NCBI GenBank assembly: GCA_047601665.1
Contig: JASGIT010000001.1
Coordinates: forward strand, 1,550,001 to 1,614,000
Length of the DNA: 64,000 nucleotides
Direction of reading: 5' to 3'
Source of the DNA: JASGIT01 sp047601665
GTDB lineage: Bacteria > Pseudomonadota > Gammaproteobacteria > Burkholderiales > Burkholderiaceae_C
Positions within the stretch are counted from its first letter, which is position 1, and each line of letters opens with the position of its first letter. Of the stretch, positions 57,719-64,000 are shown piece by piece. The notes under the pieces are model-generated. The model did no database searches. It was not told the DNA's origin and saw nothing but the letters and a program-made list of their open reading frames with translations. A program made the position numbers and the translations under genes.

Positions 57719-57721
57719 GTT

Positions 57722-58804
57722 TCAGATCAGCACGCCGGGCTTTTCGCCGCGCTCGTAGACCACGTGCGCGCGGCCCACCAGCAGCGGGTCCAGCTTGCCG
57801 ACCTGTTCGGCGTCCTTGGGCGTGTAGGGCAGCTTGTGCAGCACGTAGCGCATGGCGTTGAGGCGCGCGCGTTTCTTGCAGTCGCTCTTGATCACCGTCC
57901 AGGGCGCCTCGGCGGTGTCGGTCTCGAAGAACATGGCCTCCTTGGCGAGGGTGTAGTCGTCCCACTTGTCCAGGCTGGCCTTGTCGATGGGGCTGAGCTT
58001 CCAGTGCTTGAGCGGGTGGCCTTCGCGCTCCTTGAAGCGGCGGCGCTGCTCCTCGCGGCTGACGGAGAACCAGAACTTGAAGAGGTGGATGCCGCTGCGC
58101 ACCAGCTGGCGCTCGAACTCGGGCGCCTGGCGCATGAACTCGTTGTATTCCTCGGGCGTGCAAAAGCCCATCACGCGCTCCACGCCCGCGCGGTTGTACC
58201 AGCTGCGGTCCAGCAGCACGATCTCGCCGCGCGTGGGCAGGTGCTGCACGTAGCGCTGGAAGTACCACTGGCCCTGCTCGGTGGGCGAGGGCTTCTCCAG
58301 CGCCACCACGCGCGCGCCGCGCGGGTTCAGGTGCTCCATGAAGCGCTTGATGGTGCCGCCCTTGCCGGCCGCGTCGCGCCCCTCGAAGACGATGACCACG
58401 CGCTGGCCCGTTTCCTTGACCCACGCCTGGAGCTTGAGCAGCTCGACCTGCAGCTTGAACTTCTCGCGCTCGTAGGCGCTGCGGCGCATCAGGTGACGGT
58501 AGGGGTAGGCGCCGTCGCGCCAGCCAGGGGCGAGCTCGTCGTCGGGGTTGCGGCGCCCGTCCGTGGGGGCGTTGTCCGCCAGCAGGGCGCGGCGCAGCGC
58601 CTTGCGGTCGTCTTCCGCCGCGCCGTCGATCAGCGCGCGCAGCGCGGCGGCGCGGTCTTCGGCGGGGGCCTGCAGCGCGATGACGCTGCGCGCGGCTTCG
58701 GCCAGCTCGGTCTGCCGGGCATGGGTTGCGTCTTGCGCGATGCGGCGGGGCAGGGTGGCGGCTGCGAGGGGGGCCGGTGCGGCGGCGGGCGCTGTGGCGG
58801 GCAT
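57722..58804 (-). CDS. ppk2: Polyphosphate kinase 2
   Basis: PPK2-family kinase, 360 residues. It phosphorylates nucleotides with polyphosphate, or the reverse. Walker A is VIVFEGRDAAGKGGTIKR. The Walker B/lid part is IVLLDRSWYNRAGVERVMGF. QWYFQRYVQHLPTRGEI and KFWFSVSREEQRRRF follow. The size and the N-terminal extension (Ala-rich, about 80 residues) fit class I, which favours GDP or ADP. The ATG at 58804 has AGGAGAC 6 nt upstream. It is the last of a row of four minus-strand genes. Confidence 0.92.
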   Translation of the reverse strand: MPATAPAAAPAPLAAATLPRRIAQDATHARQTELAEAARSVIALQAPAEDRAAALRALIDGAAEDDRKALRRALLADNAPTDGRRNPDDELAPGWRDGAYPYRHLMRRSAYEREKFKLQVELLKLQAWVKETGQRVVIVFEGRDAAGKGGTIKRFMEHLNPRGARVVALEKPSPTEQGQWYFQRYVQHLPTRGEIVLLDRSWYNRAGVERVMGFCTPEEYNEFMRQAPEFERQLVRSGIHLFKFWFSVSREEQRRRFKEREGHPLKHWKLSPIDKASLDKWDDYTLAKEAMFFETDTAEAPWTVIKSDCKKRARLNAMRYVLHKLPYTPKDAEQVGKLDPLLVGRAHVVYERGEKPGVLI

Positions 58805-58878
58805 GGCTTGTCTCCTGGTTGGAATGGGGGGAAGTCTGCCACTGTGCGCCCGCCGCGCGCTTTTTTGCTTGATGTGGA

Positions 58879-60120
58879 TCAACTGCGCGGAGCGGCGTCG
58901 AACGGCAGGCGCAGCACGAAGCACGCGCCCTGCTGCCCGTCGGGCCGGTCTTCGCAGGCCACGCTGCCGCCATGGCGCTGCGCGATGGAGCGCACCAGCG
59001 CCAGCCCCAGGCCCACGCCGCCCTCGCGCTCGCTCGCGCCGGGCAGGCGGTAGAAGGGCTCGAAGATGCGCTCGCGCTGCGCGGGCGGCACGCCGGGGCC
59101 GTGGTCGCACACGCGGATGACGGCCTGGCTCCCTTCGTGCGCCAGCAGGAGCTGGATTTCGCCCTGGCTGTAGCGGCGCGCGTTTTCCAGCAGGTTGCGC
59201 ACGGCGCGGCGCAGCAGCTTCGGTATGCCCTGGGTCTGCAGGTCGGTGGCGTTGGGGGCCATTTCCAGCTCGGCCCGGGCCACGCGCGCGCATTCCTCGG
59301 CGGCCAGGCCCACCAGGTCGATGGGCTCCACCGTGCCCACGTCGGCCACGTGCGCGTCCAGGCGGCTGGCCAGCAAAATTTCGTCGATGAGCTGGTCCAG
59401 CTCGGCGATGTTGCGCTCGACCTCCCGGCGGAACGCGGGCGAGGGGGAGCCGCCGCCCATCAGCTCCAGCCCCATGCGGATGCGCGTGAGCGGCGAGCGC
59501 AGCTCGTGCGAGGCGTTGGCCAGCAGCGACTTGTGCGAGGTCACCAGCGCCTCGATGCGCGCCGCGGCGGCGTTGAACTGGCGCGCGAGGTCGGCTACCT
59601 CGTCCTGCCCGCCCTCGGGCACGCGCACGGACAGGTCGCCCTCGCCGAAGCGCTGCACGCTGCGCTGCAGTTCTTCGAGCCGCAGCAGCAGCCGCCGGAT
59701 GATGGGGAACACGCCCACGGCCACCGCCAGCCCGACGAAGCCCAGGATCCACAGGAAGCCGAACGGCGGGCGCAGCCAGAACATGGCCTCGGGGCTGCGC
59801 GGGCGGCCGCCGGGCGGCGACATCTGCAGCACGTAGCTGGTGCCGTCCAGGGCTTCGATGCGGTACTCCAGCCCTTCGCCGGGCGGCCCGGGCTCGCGCG
59901 TGGCCTGGCCCGCGAGCAGGGGGCGGCCCGTGGTGCCGTCGCGCAGCACCACTTCGCGCGCGGGCGGGTGGCGGGCGGACGACGAGGTCTGCTCCGCCGC
60001 GATGCGCCACGCCCAGCCCACCAGCATCGTCAGCACCGCCACCCCGCCCACCACCGTGAGCCAGATGCGCAGGTACAGCCGCTGCGAGAAGGCGCGGGAG
60101 AGTACGCGCAGCGTGGGCAT
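58879..60120 (-). CDS. Sensor histidine kinase
   Basis: 413 residues. Two membrane segments (IWLTVVGGVAVLTMLVGWAW and FGFLWILGFVGLAVAVGVF) enclose a periplasmic domain of about 85 residues. HAMP follows, then the H-box SHELRSPLTRIRMGLELM with the phospho-acceptor His, the N-box NLLENARRYS, and the ATP loops CDHGPGVP and GGVGLGLALV. Its gene lies 3 bp after that of the OmpR-type regulator, with which it forms a two-component pair. The signal sensed is unknown. Confidence 0.93.
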   Translation of the reverse strand: MPTLRVLSRAFSQRLYLRIWLTVVGGVAVLTMLVGWAWRIAAEQTSSSARHPPAREVVLRDGTTGRPLLAGQATREPGPPGEGLEYRIEALDGTSYVLQMSPPGGRPRSPEAMFWLRPPFGFLWILGFVGLAVAVGVFPIIRRLLLRLEELQRSVQRFGEGDLSVRVPEGGQDEVADLARQFNAAAARIEALVTSHKSLLANASHELRSPLTRIRMGLELMGGGSPSPAFRREVERNIAELDQLIDEILLASRLDAHVADVGTVEPIDLVGLAAEECARVARAELEMAPNATDLQTQGIPKLLRRAVRNLLENARRYSQGEIQLLLAHEGSQAVIRVCDHGPGVPPAQRERIFEPFYRLPGASEREGGVGLGLALVRSIAQRHGGSVACEDRPDGQQGACFVLRLPFDAAPRS

Positions 60121-60123
60121 GGG

Positions 60124-60864
60124 CTAGTCTTGCTGCTTGGCGAAGACGTAGCCCACGCCGCGCACGGTGAGGATGCGCTTGGGCGTCTTCGGGTCGGTCT
60201 CGATCGCGGCGCGGATGCGGCCCATGTGCACGTCGATGCTGCGGTCGAACGCTTCCAGCTCGCGGCCGCGCACGGCCTCCATGATCTGGTCGCGCGTGAG
60301 CACGCGGCCTGCGCGCTCGGCCAGCGCCACCAGCAGGTCGAACTGGTACGAGGTGAGGTCGGCGTTCACGCCGCCCACGGTGACGGCGCGCGCGTCGCGG
60401 TCGATTTCGAGCGAGCCGAAGCGCAGCGCGTGCGAGGCGGTGCTGGCCACGCCCTCGCCCCGGCGGCGCAGGATGGCGCGGATGCGCGCCAGCAGCTCGC
60501 GCGGCTCGAAGGGCTTGGGCAGGTAGTCGTCCGCGCCCATTTCCAGGCCGATGATGCGGTCCATCGGGTCGCCCTTGGCGGTGAGCATCAGCACCGGCAC
60601 CTGCGCCGCGCCGCCCGAGAGCGCGCGGATGCGGCGGCAGACTTCGAGCCCGTCCAGGTCGGGCAGCATGAGGTCGAGGATCACGAGGTCGGGCGGAGCG
60701 CCGGCCTCCTGCAGCTGTTCCAGCCCGCTGTGGCCGTCGGCCCGGTGCGTGACGGCCAAGCCGTTCTGCCCCAGGTACTCGCTCACCATCTGTGCGAGGC
60801 GGGCGTCGTCTTCGATCATCAGCAGTTGGTGGGTGGTGAGATTGGTCGTCATGGTGCGAGTCAT
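60124..60864 (-). CDS. OmpR/PhoB-family response regulator
   Basis: 246 residues. The receiver domain has acidic LLMIEDDARLAQMVSEYLGQ, the phospho-acceptor Asp in VILDLMLPDLDG, Thr in MLTAKG and Lys in YLPKPFEPRELLARI. The C-terminal winged helix has LTSYQFDLLVALAERAGRVL and DRSIDVHMGRIRAAIETDPK. Either ATG 60864 or 60852 may start it. It is coupled to the kinase gene 3 bp away. Residues resemble RstA/CpxR-type regulators. Confidence 0.94.
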   Translation of the reverse strand: MTRTMTTNLTTHQLLMIEDDARLAQMVSEYLGQNGLAVTHRADGHSGLEQLQEAGAPPDLVILDLMLPDLDGLEVCRRIRALSGGAAQVPVLMLTAKGDPMDRIIGLEMGADDYLPKPFEPRELLARIRAILRRRGEGVASTASHALRFGSLEIDRDARAVTVGGVNADLTSYQFDLLVALAERAGRVLTRDQIMEAVRGRELEAFDRSIDVHMGRIRAAIETDPKTPKRILTVRGVGYVFAKQQD

Positions 60865-60906
60865 GGTTGCTGCGGGGCGTCGCTTGCGCTTGTCCCGGTC
60901 GTAAAG

Positions 60907-62244
60907 TTAAGTATCAACTTGGGAAGGGACGCTGTGCACGCGCCCCGCCAGCCACACCAGCAGCAGCACCGGCACGCCCAGCAGCGCGGTCGCGGTGAAG
61001 AACGCCGCGTAGCCGTGCGCGTCCACGTAGACCCCCGAGAAGCCCGCCAGCCATTTGGGCAGCAGCAGCATCATCGAGCTGAACAGCGCGTACTGCGTGG
61101 CCGAATACTGTACGTTGGTCAGCCCCGAAAGGTAGGCGATGAACGCCGCCGACGCAATGCCGCTGGCGAGGTTGTCCGCCGACACGGTGAACACCAGCGC
61201 CCCCACGTCGTGCCCGTGCCGGGCCAGCCAGGCGTAGAGCAGGTTGGTCAGCGCCGACAGCACCGCGCCCAGCATCAGCACGCGCATCACGCCCCAGCGC
61301 ATGGACATGGCCCCGCCGATGAAGGCGCCCGCCAGCGTCATCACCACGCCGTAGATCTTGGTGACGGCGGCCACCTCGTCCTTGGTGAAGCCCATGTCCA
61401 CGTAGAACGGGTTGGCCATGATGCCCATCACCACGTCGCTGATGCGGTACACGGCGATCAGCGCCAGCACCAGCAGCGCCTGCCAGCGGTAGCGCGCGAT
61501 GAAGTCGGCGAACGGATCGACCAGCGCGCCGCGCAGCCAATCGGCGGCGTTCTTCACGGGCGGCAGGGGCCGGGGCGCGGGCTCGGGCGACAGCAGCACG
61601 GTGAGTACGCCCACGGCCATCGACGCGGCCATCACCAGGTACGCGCCGCGCCACGCGCCGGCCTGGTAGCCGCCCACGCCCGCCGCCTCGAAGCGCGCCG
61701 CCACCCAGAGCACGCCCGCGCCGGCCCAGATCATGGCCAGGCGGTAGCCCGTCTGGTACGTGGCGGCCAGGGCGGCCTGCTTGTCGGCGGCGGCCGACTC
61801 GATGCGGAAGGCATCGAGCGCGATGTCCTGCGTGGCCGAGCCGAACGCCACCGCCAGCGCGCACCACACCACGGGCGTCAGCGCGGCGCGCGGGTCGTGC
61901 CAGGCCATGCCCGCCAGGCCCGCCATCACCATGCATTGCGCCAGCAGCAGCCAGCTGCGCCGCCGCCCCAGCCAGCGCGTGAGCAGCGGCAGCGGCATCC
62001 GGTCTACCAGCGGCGACCAGACCCACTTGAACGCATAGGCCAGCCCCACCCAGGAGAGGTAGCCGATGGTGGTGCGGTCGATGCCCGCCTCGCGCAGCCA
62101 GAACGAGAGCGTGCCCAGCACCAGCAGCAGCGGCAGCCCGGCGGAAAAGCCCAGCGCGAGCATCCGCAGGCTCGCGGGTTCCAGGTACACGCGCAGGGTG
62201 GCGGCCCAGCCGGGCCGGGGGGGAGAGGTGGTGCGGTCGGACAT
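60907..62244 (-). CDS. ampG: AmpG-family muropeptide permease (MFS)
   Basis: 445 residues, 12-14 hydrophobic segments. The family start is RMLALGFSAGLPLLLVLGTL and SFWLREAGIDRTTIGYLSWV, followed by LAYAFKWVWSPLVDRMPLPL, then RRRSWLLLAQ and SATQDIALDAFRIE. AmpG imports anhydromuropeptides for cell-wall recycling. It lies upstream of the two-component genes on the same strand (42-bp gap), so it might share their transcript. The match to AmpG is good, but a wider AmpG-like MFS is possible. Confidence 0.9.
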   Translation of the reverse strand: MSDRTTSPPRPGWAATLRVYLEPASLRMLALGFSAGLPLLLVLGTLSFWLREAGIDRTTIGYLSWVGLAYAFKWVWSPLVDRMPLPLLTRWLGRRRSWLLLAQCMVMAGLAGMAWHDPRAALTPVVWCALAVAFGSATQDIALDAFRIESAAADKQAALAATYQTGYRLAMIWAGAGVLWVAARFEAAGVGGYQAGAWRGAYLVMAASMAVGVLTVLLSPEPAPRPLPPVKNAADWLRGALVDPFADFIARYRWQALLVLALIAVYRISDVVMGIMANPFYVDMGFTKDEVAAVTKIYGVVMTLAGAFIGGAMSMRWGVMRVLMLGAVLSALTNLLYAWLARHGHDVGALVFTVSADNLASGIASAAFIAYLSGLTNVQYSATQYALFSSMMLLLPKWLAGFSGVYVDAHGYAAFFTATALLGVPVLLLVWLAGRVHSVPSQVDT

Positions 62245-62285
62245 GTGCCGGGCATTATCGGGGCGCGGGTTCTACCATCGGGGCC

Positions 62286-62972
62286 ATGGCGCGCGACGCT
62301 TTTCCTCCTTTCGAGCCGCACTGCTCCGTGCGCCGCTACAGCGGCGAGCACAGCGTGCACGCGCACGGCCATGCGCAGGTGCTCTACGCGCTGCAGGGCC
62401 GCATGGAGCTGGAGGTGAATGGGCGCGCCGCCTTTGTCGATGCGGCCTGCGGCATGGTCATTCCCGCCGGGGTGGCGCACGGCTTCGTGGCGGCGCCCGC
62501 GTCGCGCCTGTTCGTGATCGACGCGCCCGACCAGCACGGCCTGTCGCGCCTGCGCCGCTTCGCCGTGCCGCCCGCATGGCGCGGCGAAGCGCACACGCTG
62601 CATGATGCCGCGGCGCGGCTGGCCGTGGTCTTGCAGGCGCCGGGCGTGCTGGCGCGCCGCGGGCTCGACGTGGCGCGGCTCGCGCGCCAGGTGCAGGCCG
62701 CGCTGCACGAAGACTGGCCCACCGCCCGGCTGGCCGGGCTGTGCCACCTGAGTCCGCAGCGCTTCCACGCGCGGCTGCTGGAGCTGACCGGCCACACGCC
62801 CCAGGCCTGGCTGCGCGGCCTGCGGCTGGACCAGGCCCAGGCGCTGCTGGCGCGCGGCCTGCCGCTGGAGACGGCGGCCCTGGCGTGCGGCTACGCCAGC
62901 GCCAGCGCGCTGGCCTATGCCCCCCTCAAGCGCGATCGCGGCGTGGGGGCCAGGGCGTTGCGTAGCTCCTGA
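62286..62972 (+). CDS. AraC-family transcriptional regulator
   Basis: 228 residues. An N-terminal cupin-like domain (HSVHAHGHAQVLYALQGRME and IPAGVAHGFVAAPASRLFVI) precedes an AraC HTH domain (WPTARLAGLCHLSPQRFHAR, LLELTGHTPQAWLRGLRLDQ and AQALLARGLPLETAALACGY). It ends soon after the second helix (YASASALAYAPLKRDRGVGA), slightly shorter than usual. Divergent from ampG. Effector unknown. It ends 2 bp from the convergent PIN gene. Confidence 0.88.
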   Translation: MARDAFPPFEPHCSVRRYSGEHSVHAHGHAQVLYALQGRMELEVNGRAAFVDAACGMVIPAGVAHGFVAAPASRLFVIDAPDQHGLSRLRRFAVPPAWRGEAHTLHDAAARLAVVLQAPGVLARRGLDVARLARQVQAALHEDWPTARLAGLCHLSPQRFHARLLELTGHTPQAWLRGLRLDQAQALLARGLPLETAALACGYASASALAYAPLKRDRGVGARALRSS

Positions 62973-62974
62973 AT

Positions 62975-63391
62975 TCAGCCGCCTTGCCGCCCCGCCCACT
63001 CCTCGGGCGTCACGATCAGGCCGGGAAACGCGCCGCGCAGCGCCAGAAGGTCGCCATCGCCCGTGATGAGCGCCTCGGCCTGCCCGGCATGGGCCAGCAC
63101 CAGGAATACCTGGTCCTTTGCATCGCGGCAGGCCGGCAGCGCGGGCCAGGGCCGCGGCAGTTCGACGGCATCGGTATAGGGCAGAAAATCTTCCAGCAGC
63201 GCCTGCCGGTCCTCGGCCGTCAGCCTGAATTTCGGGTAACCCAGCACCCGCAGCAGTTCGCTCACCGTTTCCTTGCATACCAAGGGCTGCAACTGCTGGT
63301 GCTGCCAGGCCTGGCGTATCCATGCCAGCCGGCCCGACGTGAACAGCAGCGCCGAAAGCACGACGTTGGTGTCCAGAACGACACGGCTCAC
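62975..63391 (-). CDS. PIN-domain toxin (VapC-like ribonuclease)
   Basis: 138 residues from GTG 63391. The acidic residues of the PIN active site are visible: Asp in VVLDTNVVLSAL, Glu in ETVSELLRVLG, Asp in ACRDAKDQVFLVLA, and Asp in ALITGDGDLLAL. The GTG overlaps the stop of the antitoxin gene (GTGA), the usual arrangement of a VapBC-like pair. The toxin would cleave RNA. Confidence 0.88.
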   Translation of the reverse strand: MSRVVLDTNVVLSALLFTSGRLAWIRQAWQHQQLQPLVCKETVSELLRVLGYPKFRLTAEDRQALLEDFLPYTDAVELPRPWPALPACRDAKDQVFLVLAHAGQAEALITGDGDLLALRGAFPGLIVTPEEWAGRQGG

Positions 63392-63606
63392 CGGCGTGCC
63401 CAGCCGATCGCGTCGTCCACATCCTGTTCCGTGATGCCGAGTTGCCGCAGCTTGTCGCGCACCGCCTGGGCCCGCTGCACCCGCACGGGCGTCAGCACGA
63501 TCCGGCCGTTCTCGGCGGCGACCTCGAAGTACTCCGCCGTGTCCACCTCCGACACCACGGCCTTGGGCAGGGTGATCTGGTTCTTCGACGTCAATTTGGC
63601 AAGCAT
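63388..63606 (-). CDS. AbrB/MazE-type antitoxin
   Basis: 72 residues. The N-terminal swapped-hairpin fold reads MLAKLTSKNQITLPKAVVSE, with VDTAEYFEVAAENGRIVLTP. The acidic C-terminal tail (ITEQDVDDAIGWARR) would wrap the toxin. It precedes and overlaps the PIN gene. The upstream region shows repeated GTAAG (GGTAAGGAAGTAAGATT), a possible autoregulatory operator. Confidence 0.88.
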   Translation of the reverse strand: MLAKLTSKNQITLPKAVVSEVDTAEYFEVAAENGRIVLTPVRVQRAQAVRDKLRQLGITEQDVDDAIGWARR

Positions 63607-63734
63607 GGCGGCCTCCGGTGTTACGTCCGGGAAATCTTACTTCCTTACCTCCTTGTTTGCCAATGAGAACCCCGGGCCGCCACTTCAAGCGTTGCTCGAC
63701 AAAAGCCGCCCCGGCGCGCGCGCAGCATGGCGGC

Positions 63735-64000
63735 ATGGCAGACGACACATCGCATTCCGGTCGCGGCGCGGCCCTGGTGGCCCTGGCGGCCATCCTGTGG
63801 GGCACCACCGGCACGGCGCAGAGCCTGGGGGCGGGCGGCCTGTCGCCCTTCTGGGTGGGGGCGGCCCAGCTGGTGGTGGCCAGCGTGTTCTTTGCCGTGG
63901 CGCCGGTGCGCTCCCACGCCGCCCCCACGCCCGTGCCCTGGGCGTGGTGGTGGCTGGCCTCGGCGGGCGTGGCGGGCTACAGCATCACGTTCTATGCGGG
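63735..64000 (+). CDS. EamA/DMT-family transporter (partial, 5' end only)
   Basis: Only the first 88 residues lie in the window. GAALVALAAILWGTTGTAQS is the typical first helix of EamA (drug/metabolite) transporters, then LSPFWVGAAQLVVASVFFAV and WWWLASAGVAGYSITFYAG. The ATG at 63735 begins MADDTSHSGRG. A possible ATG at 63727 is in another frame. The remaining about 200 residues lie beyond the window. Confidence 0.85.
   Translation, partial: MADDTSHSGRGAALVALAAILWGTTGTAQSLGAGGLSPFWVGAAQLVVASVFFAVAPVRSHAAPTPVPWAWWWLASAGVAGYSITFYA

Noticed and set aside
58972..62418. 1148-codon open frame on the + strand
   Set aside because: It runs antisense through the kinase, regulator and ampG genes, with His/Arg/Ala-rich shadow composition.
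1..64000. CRISPR array, tRNA or rRNA genes
   Set aside because: I found no regularly spaced direct repeats, no tRNA-like cloverleaf with TTCRA and CCA-end patterns, and no rRNA signature on either strand.

Overview
The window is high-GC DNA from a member of the Burkholderiales, most likely family Comamonadaceae (Acidovorax, Alicycliphilus, Diaphorobacter or Comamonas relatives). The evidence is the chromosome-origin order gyrB-dnaN-dnaA (no recF between dnaN and gyrB) facing rpmH-rnpA-yidD-yidC, a Comamonas-type protocatechuate 4,5-cleavage operon, several tripartite-tricarboxylate (Bug) receptors, and at least ten copies of a short palindromic repeat with the core CCAGCGCTTG-N5-CAAGCGCTGG. 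The genus call is inference.

Layout. 1-10.3 kb: replication origin region and housekeeping genes (gyrB partial, dnaN, dnaA, rpmH, rnpA, yidD, yidC, an orphan peptide-binding protein, mnmE). 10.3-19.3 kb: an unknown protein, a GGDEF/EAL sensor, a Kef-type antiporter, the Kdo/LPS genes kdsD-kdsC-lptC, a short-chain dehydrogenase and a glycine-rich RNA-binding protein. 19.47-20.24 kb: a yybP-ykoY-type (Mn2+) riboswitch in front of a UPF0016/TMEM165-family manganese exporter. 20.3-28.9 kb: a catabolic operon on the + strand for protocatechuate 4,5-cleavage (ligJ, ligK, Bug receptor, ligI, ligA, ligB, ligC), ending in two genes that look like the separated halves of the fused dehydroshikimate dehydratase QuiC1. 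The facing operon at 29.0-32.9 kb (panE-like, VOC, MaoC, CaiB, catabolic-looking aroE) is controlled by a divergent LysR gene. Together they suggest a route shikimate -> 3-dehydroshikimate -> protocatechuate -> pyruvate + oxaloacetate.

33.9-46.2 kb is more accessory. It has a HAD phosphatase; a Bug receptor / M20 amidohydrolase / diaminopropionate ammonia-lyase operon with a divergent Lrp regulator; a 107-bp MITE-like element; a MntA nucleotidyltransferase next to a broken hepT; an oxidoreductase / acyl-CoA dehydrogenase / aldo-keto reductase operon; a MerR-like regulator fused to a P-loop ATPase; and an AT-rich orphan gene with a HEPN-like Rx4H motif.

46.2-64 kb returns to core and envelope functions: GST, radA, ilvE, a zinc-finger protein, an O-antigen ligase with three glycosyltransferases, a nitronate monooxygenase, a LysR/MFS pair, PPK2, a two-component system, AmpG, an AraC regulator, a PIN/AbrB toxin-antitoxin pair and a partial EamA transporter. 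I saw no rRNA, tRNA, CRISPR array or intact insertion sequence.
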